The notes: a model not told the origin generated them from the sequence alone. Shown: positions 27,312-35,559, numbered from the stretch's first letter. The stretch is DNA of 64,000 nucleotides from Bacteroidota bacterium (GCA_029974985.1 JARKQC010000063.1:1-64000), one strand, 5' to 3'. Translations and numbers: made by a program.

Positions 27312-28037
27312 ATGACAAAAAATATTATACTTAATGTTGAGAATATTTCAAAAATATACTCAAAAAAAGCGTTAAAAGCACTCGATTGTGTTTCTTTTTC
27401 ATTATTTGAGAATGAAGTAGTTGGATTAATAGGACCAAATGGTGCAGGGAAAACTACACTAATACGCATAATTATGGCTTATGAAACTCCAAATGAAGGA
27501 AAAATTGAATTTTTAGGAAAATCAACAAGTGATATTGAAATAAGAGATAAAATAGGCTATCAGGCTGATTTGCAATATAGAAGTAAAACATTTACAGTGT
27601 GGAATTATCTTAAACTACATTCAGAATTGTATCAAATAGAAAATTATGAAGAAATATTAGAGAATTTTCTAAAAAAATTCTCATTAATTGATGCAAAAAA
27701 TAAAAAATTAGATAGCTTATCAAAGGGAATGAGGCAAAAATTAGAGCTTATTATTGCTTTTATGAATAATCCTAAACTTGTTATTCTTGATGAGCCTACT
27801 TCTGCACTCGATCCACCATCAGTTTTTGAATTACGCGATTTTATTAATGAATATAAATCAAATAATAATTCTATATTATTTAGTTCGCACCACTTAACAG
27901 AAGTTGAAAAAATATGCGATAGAGTGATTTTTATTGATGAAGGAAAAATTATTTCTGATGTATATCTTAAAAATACAGAAATCGGATTTCTCGAAAAAGT
28001 ATTTAAAAATTACGAAACTGAAAGGAGATTTATTTAA
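27312..28037 (+). CDS. ABC transporter ATP-binding protein
   Basis: 241 aa from the ATG at 27312 (a TTG two codons earlier overlaps the previous stop and is less likely). Motifs: Walker A GPNGAGKTT, Q-loop region GYQADLQYR, signature SKGMRQKLELI (C-loop LSKGM instead of LSGGQ, common in ABC-2 exporters), Walker B LVILDEPTSALD and the switch SSHHL. The permease gene overlaps its stop by one base (TAATG), so the two subunits are translated together. Probably an ABC-2 type exporter of unknown cargo. Confidence 0.92.
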   Translation: MTKNIILNVENISKIYSKKALKALDCVSFSLFENEVVGLIGPNGAGKTTLIRIIMAYETPNEGKIEFLGKSTSDIEIRDKIGYQADLQYRSKTFTVWNYLKLHSELYQIENYEEILENFLKKFSLIDAKNKKLDSLSKGMRQKLELIIAFMNNPKLVILDEPTSALDPPSVFELRDFINEYKSNNNSILFSSHHLTEVEKICDRVIFIDEGKIISDVYLKNTEIGFLEKVFKNYETERRFI

Positions 28038-28816
28038 TGCGTAATATATTAAATCTCACAAAAATTGAATTAATAAGAATTTGGAGCCTCGGAAAAATTG
28101 TAACTGCAATAGTAATGTGCCTTGTTGCTTGTTTGTTAGCAGTTTTGCCAGCAATTTTTTCATGGATAAATAATTTGCAAAATTTATCAATGCCATTTAC
28201 TGATTACCTAATTCAATTTTGGAAAATTGTTGTCCCCTTTTCCGCATTGTTTTTTAGCTCTGGAATAATTTCTAATGATATAAAAAATCACTGGCTTCGC
28301 TCTATACTAGTTCATAGTATTACACGAGAAGAAATTGTATTTTCTAAAATTTTATCATCGCTTATTTCTGTTTTAATAATGATGATATTATTAGGAATTA
28401 TACCATTGATTTTATTTAGTACTTCGCTCGGACTTGGATTAAACTTTAAAATCATTAATTTAACACTTGTGATATTATTGTTTACATTAGAAGCAAGTTT
28501 ATTTATTACAATTGCAACTTGGTTATCCTGCTTTTTGAGTGGCTTTATGAATGTTTTTCTTTTAGCGGCGTGGATGTTTTTTGATAATATTATTATGAAA
28601 GGAGTTATGTCGCTTTGGCTAAATAACACTTTTTCGGGTACTTTAATTTTAGATTTTTTCTTTCCATCGGGCTTTAGCGAAGCGGCAGTTGTTGCTAGTA
28701 GTACGGGTGCGATTTCATTTGAAAATATATTATGGGGATTTGCAGCACTGTCTTTTTTTCTATCACTTGCATTTTTCCATTTTAATAAATTAACTATTGA
28801 TGTAAATTCGGATTAA
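28037..28816 (+). CDS. ABC-2 type transporter permease
   Basis: 259 aa with six predicted membrane segments and no long soluble domain. The early segment is followed by NNLQNLSMPFTDYLIQFWKI and a second by FSSGIISNDIKNHWLRSIL, the arrangement of ABC-2 membrane proteins (NosY/Nat-like), where TITREEIV marks the coupling-helix region. Starts within the TAATG junction with the ATPase gene. Cargo unknown. Confidence 0.85.
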   Translation: MRNILNLTKIELIRIWSLGKIVTAIVMCLVACLLAVLPAIFSWINNLQNLSMPFTDYLIQFWKIVVPFSALFFSSGIISNDIKNHWLRSILVHSITREEIVFSKILSSLISVLIMMILLGIIPLILFSTSLGLGLNFKIINLTLVILLFTLEASLFITIATWLSCFLSGFMNVFLLAAWMFFDNIIMKGVMSLWLNNTFSGTLILDFFFPSGFSEAAVVASSTGAISFENILWGFAALSFFLSLAFFHFNKLTIDVNSD

Positions 28817-28820
28817 AAAA

Positions 28821-29672
28821 ATGTTACAAGCGAGCAATCAATATTTTAAATATACATCAATATCTTTTGGGGTATTTCTACTTATATCACTAATATTTTT
28901 CTTTTCTGATAATTCGGGTAATATAGATTGGTTAAACTATAATGAGGCTCTTAATAAAGCAAAGCAAAAAAATAAGCCAATAATGCTTTATATACATAAT
29001 AAATGGGTTGCGAATAATAAAATTGCAAATAAAACACTATTTTCTAATGATAGTGTAGTAAATTTTATTAATAACAATTTTATTCCAGCTAAAATTGATT
29101 TTAATAAAAAAGAAGATAAAGAATTATTAAAGAAAAGATATAATGTTGATTTTTCAAATTATACATTAGTATTAGATAAATATGGGCGAAGTTTAAGTTT
29201 TCTTGATAATTCTTGGTCGAGTTCGATGTTTATAAATTTTGCTGAAGAAGTTTTAAATTTTCCGAGCTTAAAATTTAATGATTTTGATGCGGCAAAAGAA
29301 AAATCAAAGCTATCACATAAGCCATTATTGATTTTTGTTATTAATACTTATTTTCAAAATGTTGAATTAAATGCTAAACTAAAAGATACAAATCAGTTAG
29401 ATTATATTAACGAAAATTTTATCCCTATCTCTTTAATGAGTTATAATGATAGAGACTTAATGATATTAAGTTTGTATTATTCTTCTGATGACCCAATTAT
29501 GAAATTTAATAAAGTTGAAAAAATTAGTAATGATTTGCAATATTCTACAGCACCAAATCCAAATATTTTGATAGTAAGCATAGAAAATGGAATTTTGGGA
29601 AAAATCGAGCTGGATAAAAATTTTAAAGACAATATTAAAGAAAAAATAGAAGAAAATATTAATCATAAATAA
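28821..29672 (+). CDS. Membrane-anchored thioredoxin-fold protein lacking the CXXC motif
   Basis: 283 aa. An N-terminal membrane segment (about residues 12-29) leads into a thioredoxin_7-like domain: ALNKAKQKNKPIMLYIHNKW, then VANNKIANKTLF where an active protein would have WCxxC. A second, similar half starts near residue 155 (AKEKSKLSHKPLLIFV), again without cysteines. The protein therefore looks redox-inactive, perhaps a binding or chaperone version. It follows the permease by 4 bp and precedes murC by 12 bp. Confidence 0.7.
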   Translation: MLQASNQYFKYTSISFGVFLLISLIFFFSDNSGNIDWLNYNEALNKAKQKNKPIMLYIHNKWVANNKIANKTLFSNDSVVNFINNNFIPAKIDFNKKEDKELLKKRYNVDFSNYTLVLDKYGRSLSFLDNSWSSSMFINFAEEVLNFPSLKFNDFDAAKEKSKLSHKPLLIFVINTYFQNVELNAKLKDTNQLDYINENFIPISLMSYNDRDLMILSLYYSSDDPIMKFNKVEKISNDLQYSTAPNPNILIVSIENGILGKIELDKNFKDNIKEKIEENINHK

Positions 29673-29684
29673 AATAGATTTTAT

Positions 29685-31055
29685 ATGTTTAAAAGCGTAA
29701 AGAGAATACATTTTGTAGGTATTGGTGGTATTGGAATGAGCGCCATTGCCGAAATTTTAATTGATCAAGGTTTCGAAGTAAGCGGTTCGGATTTGTCGCC
29801 ATCGAATAATACTGATTATCTTATTAAAATTGGTGCTAAAATTCAATTTGGTCATAATAAAAATAACATTAAAGATGCACAAGTTGTTGTATATTCAAGT
29901 GCTGTAAATCCACAGGAAAATCCAGAGACTATTTTTGCTCTCGAAACGGGGATTCCAATAATAAGACGTGCCGAGATGCTTGCAGAAGTATCGCGACTTA
30001 ATTATTGCCTTGCTATAGCTGGAATGCACGGCAAGACAACGACAACATCTATGCTTGGATTAATTTTGATTAAAGCTGGATTCGACCCAACTATATTAGT
30101 TGGTGGGCGACTTGCAGATTTCGGCGGAACTAATGCTCGGCTTGGAAAAGGAAATTGGACTATCGTAGAAGCAGATGAATATGATAGATCTTTTTTACAG
30201 TTATTACCTACAATTGCTGTAATTAATAATATCGAACCCGAACACCTTGATATATATAAAGATTTTGATGATATAAAAAATACTTTTATCGAATTTGCTA
30301 ACAAAGTGCCGTTTTATGGATTAGTTGCAATTGGAATTGACGATGAAGGAAATTGTGAGATAATAAATAAAATTAATAAACAAATTGTAAGTTATGGCAT
30401 TAATCCCAAAGCTGAATTTTCTGCAACAAATATTACTACAAATGCAAAAAGTATTTCTGCTGATATTATTGAAAATGGTGAGTATTTAGGGAATATAGTT
30501 TTAAATATACCCGGTATTCATAATCTTAAAAATGCACTTGGAGCTATAGCCGTTGCTAAAAGACTCGATATAGATTTCGAAATGATAAAACAAGCATTAT
30601 TCGAATTTAAAGGTGTATATCGTAGATTTGATATTAAAGGAGAATTCGACCATATATTAGTTATTGATGATTACGCTCATCATCCAACTGAAATAAAAGC
30701 CGCATTGTCTGCCGCAAGAAATGGATGGGAAAATAGAAGAATCGTAGCCGCATTTCAACCGCATACATTTACACGAACACAAGCATTATGGAAAGAATTT
30801 TCAGAATCTTTTGATGATGCAGATGTTCTTATCGTGAGTGATATTTATCCTGCAAGAGAAAAACCAATTCCCGGTATAAGTTCAAAAATAATTTTTGACG
30901 AAATTAAAAACAACACTAATAAAGAAATTTATTATATTCCTACAATTAAAGAGATTAATGAATTTTTGAGTACTTTTCTTAAAGAAAATGATATTTTTAT
31001 TACTCTTGGCGCTGGCAATATTTGCGATTGTGCAGAAAAATTTCTTGAATCTTAA
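29685..31055 (+). CDS. murC: UDP-N-acetylmuramate:L-alanine ligase
   Basis: 456 aa, usual length. It adds the first residue, L-Ala, of the peptidoglycan stem peptide. The Rossmann start IHFVGIGGIGMSAIAEIL, P-loop GMHGKTTTT (113-121), VEADEYDRSFLQL, NIEPEHLD, and the C-terminal DDYAHHPTEIKAAL and FQPHTFTRT blocks are all present. It is far from murD-ftsW (3.4-5.9 kb) and sits behind an ABC transporter and a thioredoxin-fold gene instead of in a dcw cluster. A large repeat cluster begins just past its stop. Confidence 0.96.
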   Translation: MFKSVKRIHFVGIGGIGMSAIAEILIDQGFEVSGSDLSPSNNTDYLIKIGAKIQFGHNKNNIKDAQVVVYSSAVNPQENPETIFALETGIPIIRRAEMLAEVSRLNYCLAIAGMHGKTTTTSMLGLILIKAGFDPTILVGGRLADFGGTNARLGKGNWTIVEADEYDRSFLQLLPTIAVINNIEPEHLDIYKDFDDIKNTFIEFANKVPFYGLVAIGIDDEGNCEIINKINKQIVSYGINPKAEFSATNITTNAKSISADIIENGEYLGNIVLNIPGIHNLKNALGAIAVAKRLDIDFEMIKQALFEFKGVYRRFDIKGEFDHILVIDDYAHHPTEIKAALSAARNGWENRRIVAAFQPHTFTRTQALWKEFSESFDDADVLIVSDIYPAREKPIPGISSKIIFDEIKNNTNKEIYYIPTIKEINEFLSTFLKENDIFITLGAGNICDCAEKFLES

Positions 31056-31081
31056 AATACTGGATGCATTGAAGAAAAATT

Positions 31082-31108
31082 TGGGTAGAACTATCATCTT
31101 GATTGTTA
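31082..31108. repeat. Copy of the dispersed GGGTAGGATAAGCATCTTGC module
   Basis: TGGGTAGAACTATCATCTTG followed by ATTG is a diverged copy of a module also at 40396-40422, 57652-57679, 59188-59210 and 59304-59325. It heads the mosaic behind murC. Confidence 0.5.
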
Positions 31109-31121
31109 CAAAAAAATTAAA

Positions 31122-31154
31122 AGATGTCCTACGTCTCGGAGCCGTAGTACATCT
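31122..31154. repeat. Palindromic element, copy 1 behind murC
   Basis: 5' arm AGATGTCCTACGTCT, loop CGG, 3' arm AGCCGTAGTACATCT; 13 of 15 arm positions pair. It starts 67 bp after the murC stop. Confidence 0.75.
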
Positions 31155-31230
31155 GGAGGCAATCGTGGTTAGAACAATCATCTTGCTTGTCAAGTGTGAA
31201 AGAACGGCAATGGGGCATGCCCTAATGTCT
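31143..31230 (+). repeat. 88-bp exact direct repeat, left copy
   Basis: Identical over all 88 bases to 31526-31613. It begins in the 3' arm of a palindromic element and ends in the AATGGGGCATGCCCTAATG module. It also contains the AACAATCATCTTGCTTG module. Confidence 0.9.
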
Positions 31231-31252
31231 CAGTTTTTCCAGCGGTCCTACT

Positions 31253-31317
31253 TCGTTCATTTCGGCTCCGCTCAATGAACGGATTTCTACGCGTACCCTG
31301 AGCGTAGTCGAAGGGGA
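31253..31317 (+). repeat. Dispersed module with inner inverted repeats (TCGTTCATTTCGGCT type)
   Basis: Holds CGTTCATTTCGGCT, CTCAATGAACGG and ACCCTGAGCGTAGTCGAAGG. A closely similar copy lies in inverted orientation at 57823-57886. CGTTCATT and AATGAACG are inverted repeats that could form a hairpin. Confidence 0.75.
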
Positions 31318-31326
31318 GCTTTCTTT

Positions 31327-31359
31327 AGATGTCCTACATTTCGGAAATGTAGGACATCT
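31327..31359. repeat. Palindromic element, copy 2 behind murC
   Basis: Perfect: 5' arm AGATGTCCTACATTT, loop CGG, 3' arm AAATGTAGGACATCT. The arms are identical to those of the copy at 57781, only the loop differs (CGG against CCA). It lies just past the stop codon of the broken T9SS sorting domain on the minus strand. Confidence 0.85.
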
Positions 31360-31374
31360 GGAAAGTATAATCAA

Positions 31375-31503
31375 TTACTCAATATAAATAGGTGTGGATT
31401 TTGAGTATTTTTCATTTGTGATGACCAAAATATAAAATCCTCTTTGTATATCTGAAATATCACAAGTCATTTTTCCCATACCCGTCGCGTTGTTATATTC
31501 TAA
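31375..31503 (-). pseudogene. Broken T9SS C-terminal sorting domain
   Basis: The minus-strand frame reads LEYNNATGMGKMTCDISDI, then QRGFYILVITNEKYSKSTP, then IYIE and a stop at 31375-31377. This is the end of a type A T9SS sorting domain (N-[AS]-x-G form, the RGFYILVI strand, basic-rich tail). Upstream the frame runs straight into the palindromic element at 31504-31537 and soon hits a stop, so the body of the protein is gone and the break point coincides with the repeat edge. No start codon or signal peptide is present. Confidence 0.75.
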
Positions 31504-31537
31504 AGATGTACTACGGCTTTTGAGACGTAGTACATCT
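31504..31537. repeat. Palindromic element, copy 3 behind murC
   Basis: 5' arm AGATGTACTACGGCT, loop TTTG, 3' arm AGACGTAGTACATCT; 14 of 15 positions pair. At arm position 7 the usual C:G pair is replaced by A:T on both sides. Confidence 0.8.
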
Positions 31538-31613
31538 GGAGGCAATCGTGGTTAGAACAATCATCTTGCTTGTCAAGTGTGAAAGAACGGCAATGGGGCA
31601 TGCCCTAATGTCT
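31526..31613 (+). repeat. 88-bp exact direct repeat, right copy
   Basis: Identical to 31143-31230, 383 bp away. The bases following the two copies differ, so the repeat ends sharply after AATGTCT. Confidence 0.9.
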
Positions 31614-31644
31614 ATAAATTTTACCACAAAATTTTTAAAAAGAT

Positions 31645-31683
31645 AAATAAAAAAAGCCCCAACTATAATTAGTTGGAGCTTTG
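31645..31683 (-). terminator. Terminator of the T9SS-secreted protein gene
   Basis: On the minus strand AAAGCTCCAACT and AGTTGGGGCTTT pair around TAATTATA-like bases and are followed by a T run. It lies 23 bp past the stop at 31706 and faces the repeat cluster. Confidence 0.8.
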
Positions 31684-31705
31684 TAAAAAAATAGAAGTTA
31701 AAATA

Positions 31706-33793
31706 TTAACGAATTACGTTTAAGAGTTTAGTTTGTGATTTTCCATCAACATTGATTGTATAGAAATATGCACCAGATGGTAAATCGTTAGTAATAACAT
31801 TGATATCGTTATAGCCTTGTTGGGCATTTCCAGTAAATATAGTTTTTACGAATTGACCCATTGCATTATGTAAATTAATTGTAACGAATGTATCATATTC
31901 TAAATTAAAGCTTAATGAAGTATATTCGTTAGCAGGGTTTGGAGCTATATTATTTAATGAAAATGGTAATTTTTCAAGAACTGACATACCAACTAAACCT
32001 TTTGGAGTTTGTAAAGTTGGATTATTTATTGGAGTGGGATTATTAAAATCAAATATGCCAACAATAGCAGTATAGTAAGGTATTCCTAAACTTTTAGTAC
32101 TTCTATCACCAACAAGATTTAACAAGAAATATGGATAAATTATTCTTGGATATTCTTGATTTGTTACTTCGTTAATTAAATATTCTACAATTGGAATATT
32201 GGTAACTGATGGTACTATAGGTGGCATATAAGTTCCCTTGTTATACCATAAATCTTTTGTGATATTCTGTACTGGTTTCCATTCGTTTTCATCAAGATTA
32301 CGATAAGCAACAAAAATATCAGTAGAATTAAGAGTATCAATAATTGCCATTGGATTGCCGATTAAAGCAACGGGAGTTGCAAGAACAGCAGTGCTATTTT
32401 CTTTATCTGCATCTAAATATTTAACAACAAGAGATTTACCATCAGCAGTAATAGCCGCTTCGAGCTCATTATATCGTCTATTAGCTTGTAAAGAGTCCTT
32501 AACAATTGGATCTTCGCCAACATTAGATATTAATAGTGGAGTTATCAATAATTCACCAATTCTTTTTATAGCTTGCCAATTGTTATTTTTATAACTTGCT
32601 TCTGCGTAGTGACCAGTACCAACAGCATTATCAGCATCTGTACCAACAAATGAAATTAAACGCACAAAAACAGAAAACTCATCTACACCAGTAACTACAG
32701 CATCCCAAGAAGTATATGGATATGGTACATAATTAAATTTTAAGTTATGTTTCCAATCTAACAAGAAATCACTCATTACGCTAAATGGCATTGCTTTAAA
32801 CTCTGACCAAGTTTTTCCATTATCTGTTGATTTTGAAAAAGCTGGTACTCTTTGGTCGGGATTATCATTAAACATATTAAAAACAAATGCATATACGTTA
32901 CCTTCTTTATCTACGCTCATACGAATAGGAGCGTTATAAGAAGATTTTAATCCACCCGGATTTCTAAATACTTTAAAATCCCATTGTTCTGGAATTTGTG
33001 ATTGTGGGTCTGGATAGTCGTCAGTAAAATCAATATAAGCTAAACCATAAGTACCATATTGATAACCATCTACTGGGTTTAACATTCCATATATATAAAA
33101 ATGATCGCCCTTTTCGCTTGATACAGCTGTCATTCTTTTATTAGTTACATCCCATTTTTGAGCGCCACCAATATTATTTTTCGATGGAGCTTCTTCAGCA
33201 TAATATTCTGCACCGTCCCAGCCATCTTGACCATTGAAGAATACATAAAGATTACCAGAAGCATAATACGTAGTATCATTAGGAGTTGGTCTTGGAATAA
33301 AAGGAGTAACAGTAACAACATATTTGAATTTCTCTGGATCAGTTTCATTATTTGGATTTAAAACAGCAACACTTGGGAAAAATAACATTCTTTCTTTCAT
33401 TGTAAAGACAGCTGTTTTTGTCCAATTTTTACCACCATCTTGAGAAAAATGAAAATAAATAGTAGCATCAGACCAATCGCCATTACGTTTACGGTCAGTA
33501 GTTACATAAACTAAAGTATTACTTTTTGGCTCATAAGCAAATGGAGTTACACCATCATAAATAGTTGACCAAAAATATTCAAGGTCAGTATCTAAAACTT
33601 TGAAAGCCATTTGTGGTGCGGGTGCATCTTTAACTTTAACACTATAAACATTTTCAGATTTCACACCGAATTTGCTAATATCAATATTTTGCGCGGGCAT
33701 TTCTTTAAACATATCAATGCCGTCAGCTGGTTTGGATATTAAGCATAAAGGCAACATTATTGCCATAGCTACTAATAAGTAGAAGCTTCTCAT
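31706..33793 (-). CDS. Secreted Asp-box (BNR/sialidase-fold) protein with T9SS sorting domain
   Basis: 695 aa. A signal peptide covers about residues 1-20. The large middle region contains at least two Asp-box motifs, SQDGGKNWT (near 117-125) and STDNGKTWS (near 322-330), which mark a beta-propeller like those of sialidases and glycan-binding repeats. From about 615 on is a type A T9SS C-terminal domain: NNIAPNPANEYTSLSFNL, NLHNAMGQFVK and LPSGAYFYTINVDGKSQTKL. The protein is exported by Sec, crosses the outer membrane by T9SS, and is attached or released there. No catalytic sialidase residues were identified, so enzyme activity is open. Confidence 0.85.
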   Translation of the reverse strand: MRSFYLLVAMAIMLPLCLISKPADGIDMFKEMPAQNIDISKFGVKSENVYSVKVKDAPAPQMAFKVLDTDLEYFWSTIYDGVTPFAYEPKSNTLVYVTTDRKRNGDWSDATIYFHFSQDGGKNWTKTAVFTMKERMLFFPSVAVLNPNNETDPEKFKYVVTVTPFIPRPTPNDTTYYASGNLYVFFNGQDGWDGAEYYAEEAPSKNNIGGAQKWDVTNKRMTAVSSEKGDHFYIYGMLNPVDGYQYGTYGLAYIDFTDDYPDPQSQIPEQWDFKVFRNPGGLKSSYNAPIRMSVDKEGNVYAFVFNMFNDNPDQRVPAFSKSTDNGKTWSEFKAMPFSVMSDFLLDWKHNLKFNYVPYPYTSWDAVVTGVDEFSVFVRLISFVGTDADNAVGTGHYAEASYKNNNWQAIKRIGELLITPLLISNVGEDPIVKDSLQANRRYNELEAAITADGKSLVVKYLDADKENSTAVLATPVALIGNPMAIIDTLNSTDIFVAYRNLDENEWKPVQNITKDLWYNKGTYMPPIVPSVTNIPIVEYLINEVTNQEYPRIIYPYFLLNLVGDRSTKSLGIPYYTAIVGIFDFNNPTPINNPTLQTPKGLVGMSVLEKLPFSLNNIAPNPANEYTSLSFNLEYDTFVTINLHNAMGQFVKTIFTGNAQQGYNDINVITNDLPSGAYFYTINVDGKSQTKLLNVIR

Positions 33794-34047
33794 ATAAATT
33801 CTCCAAAATATAAAAAATACAAAAAAATAAATTTAAAATAAACTTTTTTCAAAATTGATTTTTAACTAAAAACAAAGTTAATTGGTTTTATATTCAAAAA
33901 AAAATTATTTTTGTAAAACTTAACTTTATATATAGACACTTTAATGATAAATAAAGTTACAAATTATTTTTTAATAATTGATTTAGTTTAAAAACGTAAA
34001 TATAATAGTTTTAGTTACAATTTGCAAATTTTTATAAGAGAGTAATA

Positions 34048-35139
34048 ATGCAATTAACAAAAGATAATGTAATTATTGAGCTTGGAAATATTCAAGACCC
34101 AGATTTAAATTTATCGCTAAATGAATTAAATGCTATAAAAAGCGTTAATTTAACAGATACTGCCGTTCAAGTATCCGTTGAATTATATCAACCAATACAA
34201 TGGGTTTATAGCGATGTAAAAAGTGCTATCAAAAATAAATTAAATGAAATTGCACCAAATCATATACACGAAATTTTTATTCAAGAAAAAGATACTCCAA
34301 ATGCGGGTAAAAATATGCTTTCGGGAATAAAGAATATTATCGCAGTATCTTCGGGCAAAGGCGGAGTAGGAAAATCTTCGATTGCCTCTAACCTTGCGGC
34401 GGGTTTATCGTTAAGTGGTGCAAAAGTTGGTATTATTGATGGCGACGTTTACGGTCCGAGCCAGCCTACAATGTTTGGAGTAACAGGTGAGCAACTAATG
34501 ATTACTCAATTACCCGACGGCACACAAGCCGCTTTGCCAATAGAGCAGTTTGGCATTAAAATAGCTTCAATGGGATTTATTATTAATAGAGACGAAGCGG
34601 CAATAGTACGTGGACCAATGCTTGCTGGATATTTTTCTATGTTGTTCGAACAAGTTTATTGGGAAAATTTAGATTTTCTCGTGTTTGATTTACCTCCCGG
34701 TACTGGCGATATTCAGCTTACTTTAACGCAAAAAATTCCATTGACAGGCGCGGTAATCGTAACTACTCCGCAGGAAATTTCACTTGCTGACGTTAGACGT
34801 AGTATTACTATGTTTAATAAAGTTAAAGTTGATGTTATTGGAATTGTAGAAAATATGAGTTATTTCATTCCCGAAGATATGCCCGATAAAAAATATTATA
34901 TTTTTGGCGAGGGCGGCGGAAAACGTATCGCAGAAGAATTTGGCGTCGAATTATTAGGACAAGTGCCTCTAAATATGGCAATGCGAGAAGGAAATGACGG
35001 CGGTATGCCAATTATCTTATCAAATGCAGATAGCCACCAAAAAGAAGTGCTAAAAGATATAACAAAAAATATAGTTAAAGGGATACGTAAACTTAATTAC
35101 GAAAAATATAAAGTAAGTTCACCAATTATTGAAATATAA
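34048..35139 (+). CDS. Mrp/NBP35-family iron-sulfur carrier ATPase
   Basis: 363 aa. Residues 1-90 form a DUF59/MIP18-type domain (NIQDPDLNLSLNELNAIKSV); residues 105-345 a deviant-Walker-A P-loop ATPase (VSSGKGGVGKSS, GDVYGPSQPTMFG, DLPPGTGDIQLTL, IVENMSYF). Such proteins (ApbC/Mrp) carry Fe-S clusters to targets. The cluster-binding CxxC usually found in the C-terminal third of Mrp is replaced here by MPDKKYYIFGEGG, without cysteines. The NifU-C gene overlaps by one base at the stop, which supports a joint role in Fe-S delivery. Confidence 0.92.
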   Translation: MQLTKDNVIIELGNIQDPDLNLSLNELNAIKSVNLTDTAVQVSVELYQPIQWVYSDVKSAIKNKLNEIAPNHIHEIFIQEKDTPNAGKNMLSGIKNIIAVSSGKGGVGKSSIASNLAAGLSLSGAKVGIIDGDVYGPSQPTMFGVTGEQLMITQLPDGTQAALPIEQFGIKIASMGFIINRDEAAIVRGPMLAGYFSMLFEQVYWENLDFLVFDLPPGTGDIQLTLTQKIPLTGAVIVTTPQEISLADVRRSITMFNKVKVDVIGIVENMSYFIPEDMPDKKYYIFGEGGGKRIAEEFGVELLGQVPLNMAMREGNDGGMPIILSNADSHQKEVLKDITKNIVKGIRKLNYEKYKVSSPIIEI

Positions 35140-35372
35140 TGGATTCGCTACAAACAAGAGTAGAAAATGTATTAAATAAAATACGCCCTCACCTCGAAAA
35201 AGATTGTGGGGGCGTTGAATTTGTACGCTTCGAAGCTGAAACCCGCACTCTTGTTTTGAGATTAACGGGTAATTGCGCAGATTGTCCATTATCAATGATG
35301 ACCTTACGCGGAGGTATCGAAAGATTTATTTTAAAAGATATTCCCGAAGTTCGTAGAGTAGAAAAAGAATAA
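35139..35372 (+). CDS. NifU C-terminal-domain protein (Fe-S scaffold)
   Basis: 77 aa. A stand-alone NifU-C/Nfu domain with the cluster-binding CxxC in GNCADCPLSMMTLRGGIE and the HLEKDCGGVEFVRF start. It can hold a [4Fe-4S] cluster between two subunits. Its start overlaps the stop of the Mrp ATPase gene (TAATGG), so the two are translationally coupled. A tRNA gene with its own promoter follows. Confidence 0.9.
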   Translation: MDSLQTRVENVLNKIRPHLEKDCGGVEFVRFEAETRTLVLRLTGNCADCPLSMMTLRGGIERFILKDIPEVRRVEKE

Positions 35373-35401
35373 TTATTTTTAAAATTTAAAAAAATAATTT
35401 T

Positions 35402-35429
35402 TTTGTTTAGAAAAAAAGTATTACTTTTG
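35402..35429 (+). promoter_or_regulatory. Promoter of tRNA-Val
   Basis: TTTG at 35402-35405 and TACTTTTG at 35422-35429 with 16 bp between fit the Bacteroidota promoter pattern; the tRNA begins 14 bp after the second box. Confidence 0.65.
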
Positions 35430-35442
35430 AATTCTCAATTAA

Positions 35443-35517
35443 GGGGATGTAGCTCAGTTGGTCTAGAGCACCTGCCTTACAAGCAGGGGGTCGGGGGTTC
35501 GACTCCCTCCGTCCCCA
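35443..35517 (+). tRNA. tRNA-Val (anticodon TAC)
   Basis: 75 nt cloverleaf. The acceptor stem is GGGGATG with CGTCCCC and the discriminator is A; the D arm is in AGCTCAGTTGGTCTAGAGC; the anticodon stem-loop CTGCC-TTACAA-GCAG has TAC in the loop; the T arm contains GGTTCGACTCC. CCA is not encoded. A terminator follows at 35532. Confidence 0.96.
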
Positions 35518-35531
35518 CAGAAAAGAAAATT

Positions 35532-35559
35532 AAGGGCTTATGTTGTAAGCCCTTTTTTT
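35532..35559 (+). terminator. Terminator after tRNA-Val
   Basis: AAGGGCTTA and TAAGCCCTT form a perfect 9-bp stem with a 5-nt loop, followed by seven T. Confidence 0.9.

Noticed and set aside
30988..31278. An open frame of 96 codons across the end of murC and the repeat cluster
   Set aside because: Its sequence is made of repeat modules (palindrome, 88-bp repeat) and shares no protein family; it exists because the repeats lack stops in that frame.
31122..31613. Possible CRISPR array because of repeats near 31 kb
   Set aside because: Only three palindromes at uneven spacing, with repeats and modules between them instead of unique equal spacers, and no cas genes.
33794..34047. A TAACTTTG box on the minus strand (33873-33880) as promoter of the T9SS gene
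   Set aside because: The nearest TTTG lies only 14 bp upstream, too close for the usual spacing, so I did not list it as a promoter.
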